The translations under genes and the position numbers were made by a program. Positions 32,941 to 41,953 of a DNA stretch of 64,000 bases are shown here, one piece after another; within the stretch, counting starts at the first letter, position 1, and each line of letters opens with the position of its first letter. The stretch is from NCBI GenBank assembly GCA_964623635.1, contig CAZUUA010000001.1, forward strand, positions 1 through 64,000, in the 5' to 3' direction. The DNA comes from UMGS1696 sp964623635 (GTDB taxonomy: Bacteria; Bacillota; Clostridia; Oscillospirales; CAG-272). The notes beneath the pieces were generated by a model, which had not been told where the DNA came from, did not search any database, and saw only the letters and a list, made by a program, of their open reading frames with translations.

Positions 32941-33702
32941 ATGCAGCGACTGGAAAATGCCATTCTGACGGGAGAGCTGGATTTTATGATGATATACTCC
33001 ATTGCCGGGCAGGATCAATGGATCGTGGAGCGGCCGAACTATGCGCTGTCCTTCTGCCGCAGTGGCCGGATCGTATACGAAAAGGATGGACACCAGGTGG
33101 TATCCACGCCGGATACAGCGGTACTGCTGCCCCAAGGAGAGACGTATTATCTACACAGAGAGGAGACAGGGGAATTCCCGCTGATCAACTTCACCTGCAC
33201 GATGCCACTGGGGATCGATCGTCCCATCGCCGTAGAGATCACCCATCCGGAGTCCTATCTGCGGGAGTACGAAACCATGCGTTCCCTTGCCATCTTCCGA
33301 CACAATCGCCTGCGGGTCATGAGCCTGTTTTACGATATGCTCCATCGTGTGGTGCAGGAGACCCGTGGGCAGTGTGGGCGGCTACAGCAGGTGATCACCT
33401 ACTTGGAGCAACACTATACCGATTGGGATCTCTCCTGTGCGGTACTGGCGGAACAAGGTGGGATCAGCGAGGTCTATATGCGGCAGCTGTTCCATGCCCA
33501 GTTCGGCGTATCTTCCAAGCGGTACCTGTTGGAGCTTCGCATCGAACGGGCCCGTCAGCTTCTCAGCGATACGACCCTTGCCATCCAGGACGTAGCGGCG
33601 GCCTGCGGCTTTGGGACAGCCAACCATTTCTGCCGCAAATTCCGAGAAATGACCGGTCAGACCCCCGGAGAATACCGCCGCCTAAGCCGTTTGGGTGGGT
33701 GA
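32941..33702 (+). CDS. AraC-family transcriptional regulator
   Basis: 253 residues. The N-terminal part (1-110) is a cupin-like ligand domain (SGRIVYEKDGHQ, VLLPQGETYYLHRE). The C-terminal AraC DNA-binding domain (about 150-250) has both helix-turn-helix motifs: GGISEVYMRQLFHAQFGVSS and IQDVAAACGFGTANHFCRKF, followed by TGQTPGEYRR. AAGGAGG lies 7 nt before the ATG. It is transcribed away from the binding lipoprotein operon across a 211-bp control region and most likely activates it on sensing a sugar or plant compound. Confidence 0.93.
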   Translation: MQRLENAILTGELDFMMIYSIAGQDQWIVERPNYALSFCRSGRIVYEKDGHQVVSTPDTAVLLPQGETYYLHREETGEFPLINFTCTMPLGIDRPIAVEITHPESYLREYETMRSLAIFRHNRLRVMSLFYDMLHRVVQETRGQCGRLQQVITYLEQHYTDWDLSCAVLAEQGGISEVYMRQLFHAQFGVSSKRYLLELRIERARQLLSDTTLAIQDVAAACGFGTANHFCRKFREMTGQTPGEYRRLSRLGG

Positions 33703-33848
33703 GAAATGCTGTTGACGTGGCGAACGAAAAACCTCTTGACATACCGAGGCGGCCGTCTTTGTCTATCGATTTCCTTGAGAGTATTATAACACAGGTCGGG
33801 GATATATGTCCATATCTGTCGGAAAAACTTTCTGCCAAAACAACATAC

Positions 33849-33888
33849 AAAAAAAGCATTCGCCAGCGAAAACTGTACGGATGCTTTT
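33849..33888 (+). terminator. Bidirectional terminator between araC-type and GH2 genes
   Basis: AAAAGCAT-CG / CG-ATGCTTTT stem with A and T runs on both sides, between convergent genes. Confidence 0.7.
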
Positions 33889-33905
33889 CTTATTTTCAGC
33901 CTAAA

Positions 33906-35657
33906 TCACTGCTCGATGGCCGCCTTGGTCCGGTTCGCTTCCCGGATCATGTCGTAGATCGCTTGGGAGAATTTGGGCGTGCGGTCGTAGTAGTACAGCC
34001 CGTTCTTTTCCTGCTCGATGTCCGTCAGCTGGGTGTAGCAGAAGCCGCACACACGGGGGCAGCCCAGCAGTACCTTCGTCAGGTCGGCGTACCGGGCACC
34101 AAATTCTTCCTCTGTCTTCGGCCCATCTCCATAGCCCCAACCGGCTTCCTTCTCCGTGGGATTCCAGTAGGTGCCGCCGTATTCGCTGATCCAATAGGGC
34201 TGCCCCTTGTACTGCATATCCCGAAGCGGCCAGTTGTGTACCGGATTGTGGAAGAACGTGGGATCGGCGACCATTTTGTCCAGATTGGCCTTCAGGCTCT
34301 CCGGATTCTGGTCGTAGTCGTGGATGTCGAACATATCGGTGGTGTAGTGCATACCGCCGGAAGAATCGATCACCGGACGATAGGGGTCGACGAGCTTTGT
34401 CATCTGGTAGAATACTTCCAGGCAAGAAGCGTTGATCCCCTTTGCCCAGTAGGTCTCGTTCTGGGGACACCAGCCGATGATGGCCGGATGACTGTAGTCC
34501 CGACGCACGGTCTCCAACCATTCCGGTAGGAAATCGCCCACACCGGTCAAATCGTGCAGATCCGTGCCGCTGGCGTATTCACCCCACACGATGTAGCCCA
34601 GCTTGTCGGCCCAATATAGGGTACGTTCCTCGAACACACGCTGGTGCAGTCTGGCGCCATTGAAGCCCAGCTCCATGGACAGCTCGATGTCCCGGCGCAG
34701 GAATTCGTCGGTAGGAGCCGTGTAGATCCCTTCCGGATTGAAGCCTTGATCCAGGATCGTTCGCATGAACAAAGGCTTGCCGTTCAGGTACAGGGCGTCC
34801 GGCCGGATCTCCACGGTGCGCAGCCCAAAGTAGCTTTCCAACCGGTCGGTAGTACCGGCTTCGTCGGTCAGGGTCAGCACCAGATCGTACAGCTCCGGTT
34901 GGCCTACGTCCCACAGGTGCACCTCCGCAACCGGCAGCCGGAAGGACACTGCGTAGCCCACAGCCGTCGCTTCTGCCTGCCCTACGGACTTGCCGCCATA
35001 GAAAGCCTCTGCGGTCACGTGCCCGTTGCCGGATACCTCCAGATCGATCTGCACACAGCTGTCAGCCGGGAACGGTGTGATCTTGGTGTAGCGGATGTAG
35101 GTCTGCGGCACGAATTCCAGCCATACCGTCTGCCAGATCCCGGTGGTACGGGTGTAGGAACAAGCGGCAGAATGGTAGTCCAGACACTGCTTCCCAAAGG
35201 ACTGTCTGCCTTCCCGGAAGGTGTCCTTCGCATAGACCACAAGGGTGTTTTCCCCTTCCCGGACAAGAGAGGTGATGTCCATGGTGAAGGACGCATAGCC
35301 ACCCTTGTGTTCGCCGGCTTTTTCTCCGTTGACCCACAGGACGGCGTGAAAGTCCACGGCGCCAAAGTGGATCAGCACCCGACCGGAGCACTGCTCCGAT
35401 GTCAGGGTGACCCTGCGGCGATACCACACAGCCGGGATAAAATCGGTGTAGCCAATGCCGGATAGGGTGCTTTCCGGGCAGAAGGGCACATTGATCTTCT
35501 GCACGTCGCCGGTGTCAAAATTGTTGTCGGCGAAAAGTTTGCGGTCGAGGCCGGAGAGACCGAAATCAAACTGAAAATCCCAGGTGCCGTTCAGGTTCAT
35601 CCAGTCCGAACGAACAAACTGCGGACGGGGATATTCCGGACGAGGTATATTGGTCAT
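33906..35657 (-). CDS. Glycoside hydrolase family 2 protein (beta-glycosidase)
   Basis: 583 residues from the ATG at 35657 (AGGAG 7 nt upstream). Cytoplasmic (no signal). The order is N-terminal sugar-binding jelly roll (LNGTWDFQFD; VLWVNGEKAGEHKGGYASF), immunoglobulin-like domain (about 185-275), then TIM barrel. Acid/base Glu is in WCPQNETYW and the nucleophile Glu in YWISEYGGTYW. At this length it is close to the short GH2 type that includes beta-glucuronidases and beta-galactosidases; the exact sugar is undetermined. It lies 72 bp after the DUF1667 gene of the GlpA-like operon and ends at a bidirectional terminator. Confidence 0.92.
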   Translation of the reverse strand: MTNIPRPEYPRPQFVRSDWMNLNGTWDFQFDFGLSGLDRKLFADNNFDTGDVQKINVPFCPESTLSGIGYTDFIPAVWYRRRVTLTSEQCSGRVLIHFGAVDFHAVLWVNGEKAGEHKGGYASFTMDITSLVREGENTLVVYAKDTFREGRQSFGKQCLDYHSAACSYTRTTGIWQTVWLEFVPQTYIRYTKITPFPADSCVQIDLEVSGNGHVTAEAFYGGKSVGQAEATAVGYAVSFRLPVAEVHLWDVGQPELYDLVLTLTDEAGTTDRLESYFGLRTVEIRPDALYLNGKPLFMRTILDQGFNPEGIYTAPTDEFLRRDIELSMELGFNGARLHQRVFEERTLYWADKLGYIVWGEYASGTDLHDLTGVGDFLPEWLETVRRDYSHPAIIGWCPQNETYWAKGINASCLEVFYQMTKLVDPYRPVIDSSGGMHYTTDMFDIHDYDQNPESLKANLDKMVADPTFFHNPVHNWPLRDMQYKGQPYWISEYGGTYWNPTEKEAGWGYGDGPKTEEEFGARYADLTKVLLGCPRVCGFCYTQLTDIEQEKNGLYYYDRTPKFSQAIYDMIREANRTKAAIEQ

Positions 35658-35729
35658 GTTTTTTCTCCTATGGAAAAGGCAGAGGATCGTATGCAGTCGC
35701 ACATACCTCTGCCACTTTTGATCAGTCTA

Positions 35730-36095
35730 TTACTGTACGTTCTTGCAGGCCACCAGATCCACGCCGGATTCCATGAAATCCTTCAGCAGAACCGTGCCAG
35801 CCGTGATGGGAGCCGATACCGTAAAGCCGGCCAGCTCCTTCATGGCAGCAAACAACAGCTCCCGGGAAAGAGGATGGTTGGTCTTTACGGGCAGGGTCTT
35901 GGCACCGCTCTTGGCGTTTTCCAAGGATACCGTGGTGGTCAGGGTGCGCACCGGATGGGTCACTTCGTTTTCGGCATAGATCTTCCCACGGGGACAGGTA
36001 TTGCCTTTTACCTCTGTGACCTTGCCGTCCTCCAGCGTTACGGTGATCCGACAGCCGGCAGGGCAGACAACACAGGTCAGTTCTCTTGTTTCCAT
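35730..36095 (-). CDS. DUF1667 family protein
   Basis: 121 residues. The N-terminus has CVVCPAGCRITV and NTCPRGKIYAENE, four Cys that look like a metal or Fe-S site, followed by HPVRTLTTTVSL, the family pattern. DUF1667 genes regularly follow GlpA-like and NADH-oxidase-like genes, exactly as here: its start is 1 bp after the end of the FAD oxidoreductase gene. It probably serves as a third subunit passing electrons in an anaerobic glycerol-3-phosphate dehydrogenase-like complex; that role is inferred from context. Confidence 0.9.
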   Translation of the reverse strand: METRELTCVVCPAGCRITVTLEDGKVTEVKGNTCPRGKIYAENEVTHPVRTLTTTVSLENAKSGAKTLPVKTNHPLSRELLFAAMKELAGFTVSAPITAGTVLLKDFMESGVDLVACKNVQ

Positions 36096-36096
36096 G

Positions 36097-37377
36097 TTAC
36101 ATTTCCTCCAATGCTACCGTGATCGATGCGATCTTTTCTTCCTGCAGCGCAGACAGCACGTCCACCGGCAGGGTCAGAGATTCCATCTCACCCGGTGCCA
36201 CAGCGCTCTTTGCCTTCTTTACCAGCACCTTGCCACTCTCATCGGTGATGGTCAGCCGTACTTTCTTGAAAATATCCGTTACTCTAAAGAACAGGCGAAC
36301 CTCTTCCTTGGGGTCTGCGACAATGTCGATCCGTTCCGGTACCGTGTAGCGCACGCCGTGTCCGGTCTGGACAGCCACAGAATGAACGGTAGGTGCCGTT
36401 TTGCCCAGGATCCGTTCTGCGGCGGCTCGACCGGCAATGGCGGCTTCCTCGGATACAAAGTCTACCAGGTCGTGTACGTGCAGCACGTTGCCGCAGGCGT
36501 AGATGCCCTCGGTCTCCGTCTCCCGATTCTGGTTCACAAAGGCACCATTGGTCATTCGGTCGATGGCAACACCGGCGCCGCGGGTCAGCTCGTTTTCCGG
36601 GATCAGACCAACGGATAAGAGCAGCGTGTCGCAGTCGTAGGTGATCTCGGTACCGGGGATGGGACGGCGGTTTTCGTCCACCTCGGCAACGGTCACAGAC
36701 TCCACTCTGTCCTTGCCGCCGATGTTTGTCACGGTGTGGGACAGGTACAGCGGAATGTCAAAGTCTTCCAGGCACTGTACGATGTTTCTTGCCAGACCGC
36801 CGGAGTAGGGCATCAACTCGCAGACGGCCAGCACCTTGGCGCCTTCCAGGGTCATCCGTCTTGCCATGATTAGACCAATGTCACCGGAGCCCAGGATCAC
36901 GACCCGACGGCCGGGCATATAGCCTTCCACGTTCACGTACCGCTGTGCCGTGCCTGCCGTGAAGATACCGGCCGGACGAGTACCGGGGATGTTCAGCGCC
37001 CCTCTGGTCCGTTCTCTGCAGCCCATGGCTAAGATCACGCAGTCGGCGGAGCAGGTCACATAACCGGTCTCCGGGGACACATAGGTCACTTCCTTGTTTG
37101 CGGACAGGGACAGCACCATGGCGTTGACGGTGACGGTCAGTCCGGCTGCCTTAGCCATTTCGATATAGCGACCGGCGTATTCCGGACCGGTCAGCTCTTC
37201 GCCGAACCGGTGCAGACCAAAGCCGGCGTGGATACACTGGTTCAGGATACCACCGGGTTCACTGTCTCGTTCCAGAATGCAGATGTCTGCCGGCGAGAGA
37301 CCGTTTTCTACCGCAGAGAGAGCAGCAGCCAGCCCGGCAGGACCGCCGCCGATGACGATGAGTTTCTTGTGCATCAT
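36097..37377 (-). CDS. FAD/NAD(P)-dependent oxidoreductase (GlpB-like partner)
   Basis: 426 residues. FAD-binding VIGGGPAGLAAALSA at the N-terminus, a second nucleotide site VVILGSGDIGLIMARRM near 175, and GIYACGNVLHVHDLVDFV near the C-terminus, the order of pyridine-nucleotide-disulfide oxidoreductases. It lacks a CxxxxC redox disulfide in the first domain. It starts inside the stop codon of the GlpA-like gene (ATGATG/TGA overlap), so the two are translated together. The trio resembles operons annotated as anaerobic glycerol-3-phosphate dehydrogenase; the electron acceptor is unknown. Confidence 0.9.
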   Translation of the reverse strand: MMHKKLIVIGGGPAGLAAALSAVENGLSPADICILERDSEPGGILNQCIHAGFGLHRFGEELTGPEYAGRYIEMAKAAGLTVTVNAMVLSLSANKEVTYVSPETGYVTCSADCVILAMGCRERTRGALNIPGTRPAGIFTAGTAQRYVNVEGYMPGRRVVILGSGDIGLIMARRMTLEGAKVLAVCELMPYSGGLARNIVQCLEDFDIPLYLSHTVTNIGGKDRVESVTVAEVDENRRPIPGTEITYDCDTLLLSVGLIPENELTRGAGVAIDRMTNGAFVNQNRETETEGIYACGNVLHVHDLVDFVSEEAAIAGRAAAERILGKTAPTVHSVAVQTGHGVRYTVPERIDIVADPKEEVRLFFRVTDIFKKVRLTITDESGKVLVKKAKSAVAPGEMESLTLPVDVLSALQEEKIASITVALEEM

Positions 37378-38840
37378 TCCTTGTCGCCTCCTTTGGTGTT
37401 TTTGGGAACCACCAGCCAGGACTTTCCGCCACGCTTGGTGACCGTTTCCAGACCGGCCTGTTCATGCTCGGCAATGATGGCTGCCACACGGGGAGAGCAA
37501 AAGCCACCCTGACAGCGACCCATGCCGCTGCGGTTCCGGCTCTTCTGCATATCCAGGGTGATGGCCGGGATGGGAGAATCCAGTGCATCCAGAATGTCCC
37601 CTTCGGTCACGGTCTCACAGCGGCAGATGATCTTGCCGTAGGCCGGATTTCTCCGGATCGCTTCGTTCTTTTCCTCTGCACGCATCTGCCGGAACAGCTT
37701 GTGGTTGCCGTCTTTCCGTCTGGTGGGGATAAAGTTGTCTTTGTCGGTGAACTTCAGACCGGCATCGGTCAGCAGCTCTGCAATGTATTCTGCCGTAGCA
37801 GGACCGGAGGCAAAGCCGGGAGATTCTACGCCCACGGCATGGACCACACCGGGCAGCTGCTCGGAGTTCTTGATATAGAAGTCGTAAATATTGGGTGTCG
37901 GACGTACACCGGAGAAGGAGGTGATGGCGTTGCGGGTGTTCACCGACGGCATGAGATGCAGGGCACCGGCAGTGATCTCGTCCAGACCCGGCTGGGTGGT
38001 GCGGGTGTCGTCGGGATCGTCGATGGCGTAGGCGTTGGGCCCGATGATCAGGTTGCCGTCCACGGTGGGGCTAACCAGGATCCCCTTACCACGGCTGGAG
38101 GGGACCACAAACAGGGTCGCATTTGCCATGTTGCCGCAGATCTTATCCATCACGATGTACTCACCACGACGGGGCTGGATGGTGATGGGGAAGTCGTGCT
38201 CGCCCAGGATCTCTGCGACCTCGGCGGAATGCACACCGGCGCAGTTGACTATGTACCGGGCTGCCACAGTGGTTTCCCCATTGGTCACATAGTAGATCCC
38301 ACCGGCATGGGAGCAGTCGTCTACCTTGAAATTGAAATAGAAATCCACGCCATTGGTAGCGGCACATTCGGCGGCAGCAATGGTGATCCCATAGGGACAG
38401 GTGATAGCAGCGGTGGGTGCCCAGAGAGAATGGGTAGCCTCCGGGGAAATGTTGGGCTCCATGTGGCGCAGCTCGTCCTGCTCAATGATCCGCAGATCCG
38501 GCACACCATTGGCGATCCCTCTTTCGTACAGCTCCTTCAGGTGCTTGGTGTCTTCCTCACCAAAGCCCACCACATGGGAGCCTACGTTCTTCACTTCCAC
38601 ATCCAGCTCACGAGCGATCTCCTTCATAAGCTTGTTGCCTCGTACATTGAGGCGTGCTTTCAGGGTGCCCGGCTTGGCATCATATCCGGCGTGTACGATG
38701 GCAGAGTTGGCTCTGGTGGCCCCCATGGCAACATCGCATCCGGCTTCGCATACGGCGACTGTGCAGGTCTTGGCAGAGAGATAACGAGCCGTCATCACTC
38801 CGGTGACCCCTGCGCCGATGATCAATACATCGTAAATCAT
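37374..38840 (-). CDS. GlpA-like FAD-dependent dehydrogenase with C-terminal [2Fe-2S] domain
   Basis: 488 residues from the ATG at 38840; an upstream in-frame ATG at 38963 has an extension without family character. FAD-binding VLIIGAGVTGVMTARYLS at the start, GYDAKPGTLKARLN, ITCPYGITIAAAECAATNGV, and IVNCAGVHSAEVAEILGEHD are typical of glycerol-3-phosphate dehydrogenase/L-2-hydroxyglutarate oxidase-like DAO enzymes. The C-terminal 90 residues are a BFD-like [2Fe-2S] domain with CRCETVTEGDI and GRCQGGFC. The likely reaction is glycerol-3-phosphate to dihydroxyacetone phosphate, passing electrons to the next two gene products. Confidence 0.9.
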   Translation of the reverse strand: MIYDVLIIGAGVTGVMTARYLSAKTCTVAVCEAGCDVAMGATRANSAIVHAGYDAKPGTLKARLNVRGNKLMKEIARELDVEVKNVGSHVVGFGEEDTKHLKELYERGIANGVPDLRIIEQDELRHMEPNISPEATHSLWAPTAAITCPYGITIAAAECAATNGVDFYFNFKVDDCSHAGGIYYVTNGETTVAARYIVNCAGVHSAEVAEILGEHDFPITIQPRRGEYIVMDKICGNMANATLFVVPSSRGKGILVSPTVDGNLIIGPNAYAIDDPDDTRTTQPGLDEITAGALHLMPSVNTRNAITSFSGVRPTPNIYDFYIKNSEQLPGVVHAVGVESPGFASGPATAEYIAELLTDAGLKFTDKDNFIPTRRKDGNHKLFRQMRAEEKNEAIRRNPAYGKIICRCETVTEGDILDALDSPIPAITLDMQKSRNRSGMGRCQGGFCSPRVAAIIAEHEQAGLETVTKRGGKSWLVVPKNTKGGDKE

Positions 38841-38975
38841 GAAATTGTAACTTGCCTTTCTGTCTTCCGTGCTCCGGGCAGTCTGGCCGGGGAGACGGGA
38901 CGGTATGGTAAAGGCGGCTGCTTTCGACAGAGAAAACCGAAAAATCTCCGCTCTCGTCATCAAACAGCATTCCTT

Positions 38976-39005
38976 ACTATAAGTATATCACAAAGCCTTG
39001 GTCAA
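38976..39005 (-). promoter_or_regulatory. Promoter of the GlpA-like operon
   Basis: Minus-strand TTGACC (39000-39005), 18-bp spacer, TATAGT (38976-38981). An alternative -10 (TATACT) overlaps it 6 bp upstream. Confidence 0.5.
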
Positions 39006-39072
39006 TACAACAAAAAATGCAAAAAAATTTTTGTGAGATTCTCCGAATCCTTTGGAAATTTGGGGAAGACTG

Positions 39073-39101
39073 TTGTAATTATGCGCAGAGTGTGGTATGA
39101 T
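39073..39101 (+). promoter_or_regulatory. Promoter of the MoxR - DUF58 - transglutaminase operon
   Basis: TTGTAA (39073-39078), 17-bp spacer, TATGAT (39096-39101) with an extended -10 (TGG before it). The leader is about 110 nt. Confidence 0.6.
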
Positions 39102-39217
39102 ATGGAAAGAATCGTCTGTCTGAAATTGGTACGATTTAGCAAAATAGCCGATTTCGGAAAAACAAGCAGGACCACAAAGACATATGATCCCATCGAAAGC
39201 AAAGGAGAAGCACATAT

Positions 39218-40252
<1,035 letters not shown>

Positions 40253-40264
40253 GGAGAGCCGCCG

Positions 40265-41938
40265 ATGAAAGAATCCCATACAGGTCACACTCCCTTCCGG
40301 CTCCATGGGGGACTGGCGATTTATGGTGCGTTGTTCGTCTTTTCGATCGTGTTCACCCAGGCACTGCGATCCATTGCCTCGTCCCTCTTTTTCACGTTCC
40401 TGCTTTTGTATCCCATCGTGGCGCTGCTGTACGTGCTCATCGGTCGGCTGACGATCCAGGTGTTCGTGCAGGCGGACCAGACCCGGACAGAGAAAATGAC
40501 GCCCACGGCCTATGAGATGCGGATCATCAATCCCACGCCGCTGGTCTTTCCCTTTGTGGAGGCGCATCTGCAAATGCCCCAACCGGATGGGATCCGCTGT
40601 GAACGCCGCACCATGCGCCTGACCCTGCTGCCGCTGGATAGCTGCAACATCGCAGAAAAGGCCGTCTTTCCCTATCGAGGCACCTATGAGATCGGCATGG
40701 AGGACGTGTACATCAGCGATTTTCTGCGACTGTTCAGCATTCGTCTGCCCGTGGATATCTACACGAATATCCTGGTGATGCCCAGACGCCTGGGTGCCGA
40801 ACGCCGCACGAGGACCTCTGCCACCGATATCCCCAACGACAATGCCGCACTGGTCTTCTCTACGGAAAAGGCAGAGATCGGCAATATCCGGGAATACATC
40901 CCCGGCGACGCACTAAAATCCATCCACTGGAAGCTGTCCTCCAAAACGCCGCAGACGCTGATGGTCAAGGAGTTCAACACCAACACGTCCCGGCAGGTAT
41001 ATGTGCTGTGCGATTTTTCCTGCGCCATTCCACCGGACGTGTTTGCACCGGAGGAAAAGGAAGAAAAGCCGGAAAAGCCGATGAAAAAAGAAAACGAAGC
41101 CGTGAAGCTCCAGACACCGTTGTCCGTGGAAAAACCGAAGAAGGTGAAAAAGCGCAAGGGCAGAACGGCTGTAGGGGAAGCGGATGCGGCCATGATCGAC
41201 GAGCTGATCGCCGGTACTGCCGAGCCCACCGCCATGGGGATCCTCCGTGACAAGCTGACGGACAAAAGACAACAGCAGGTGGCAAAGCAGGTGCAAAAGC
41301 TCACAGAGTCCCTGAACGGAGACGGCGCACCAAAGGAAAAGGACCCGACAGCAGACCCGGCTTATCAGGCTGCGTCCCTGGCGATGGGTGGTCGGATCCA
41401 GACCAAATACCGGAACGACATGGACGAATACTGTGCCGACGGCGTGGCAGAGATGGCCATTGCCGTGGTGGAAAACGAACTGCGGCAGGGCAACGAGGTC
41501 ACGCTGATCTGGATGGACAGCCGTATGGAAGACGGTATCGCCTGTGCGTATCTGACCTGTGTGGAAGACTTTACGGCTCTGTACGAGACCTTTGCCACCA
41601 CGCCGGCCTGCACGGAGCACCAGACCTTGGAACGACTGCTGCCCTTGATCACCGAATCCCTGAACGTGACCATCCGCATCTGCACGTCCCACATCGATCC
41701 GGTGTCCTTGGGACAATATGGTGCGATCCCCTCGCTGTTTGGCGGCGCCGGCAGTGGATGTCTGGCAGAGGTGCTGCTGTTCAATCCGGAGGAACGCTAC
41801 GAAAACGTGTCCCTGCGCCGGGAATATGTTGCCATGAGCCGGATCCAGCTGGCAAAGGATGGGGTCGAGTTGACGGAGCTGTCGGTGGAAAACGAGACCG
41901 AAGGCACGCCCATCCTGCGTGAAGTACAAAATAGGTAA
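40265..41938 (+). CDS. DUF58 domain-containing membrane protein
   Basis: 557 residues. Two N-terminal membrane helices (about 17-36 and 38-63), an extracytoplasmic-type beta domain, then the DUF58 signature EIGNIREYIPGDALKSIHWK at about 200. After the DUF58 beta-strand DFSCAIPP (about 250) there is an unusual charged insert of roughly 110 residues (Lys/Glu-rich, 260-370) before the rest of the von Willebrand-like fold (VAEMAIAVVENEL...VTLIWMDSR). AAGGAG precedes the ATG. It is the expected client or partner of the MoxR ATPase and lies directly before a transglutaminase gene; a role in cell envelope assembly or stress is inferred. Confidence 0.9.
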   Translation: MKESHTGHTPFRLHGGLAIYGALFVFSIVFTQALRSIASSLFFTFLLLYPIVALLYVLIGRLTIQVFVQADQTRTEKMTPTAYEMRIINPTPLVFPFVEAHLQMPQPDGIRCERRTMRLTLLPLDSCNIAEKAVFPYRGTYEIGMEDVYISDFLRLFSIRLPVDIYTNILVMPRRLGAERRTRTSATDIPNDNAALVFSTEKAEIGNIREYIPGDALKSIHWKLSSKTPQTLMVKEFNTNTSRQVYVLCDFSCAIPPDVFAPEEKEEKPEKPMKKENEAVKLQTPLSVEKPKKVKKRKGRTAVGEADAAMIDELIAGTAEPTAMGILRDKLTDKRQQQVAKQVQKLTESLNGDGAPKEKDPTADPAYQAASLAMGGRIQTKYRNDMDEYCADGVAEMAIAVVENELRQGNEVTLIWMDSRMEDGIACAYLTCVEDFTALYETFATTPACTEHQTLERLLPLITESLNVTIRICTSHIDPVSLGQYGAIPSLFGGAGSGCLAEVLLFNPEERYENVSLRREYVAMSRIQLAKDGVELTELSVENETEGTPILREVQNR

Positions 41939-41953
41939 GGAGGGAAAACGTCT

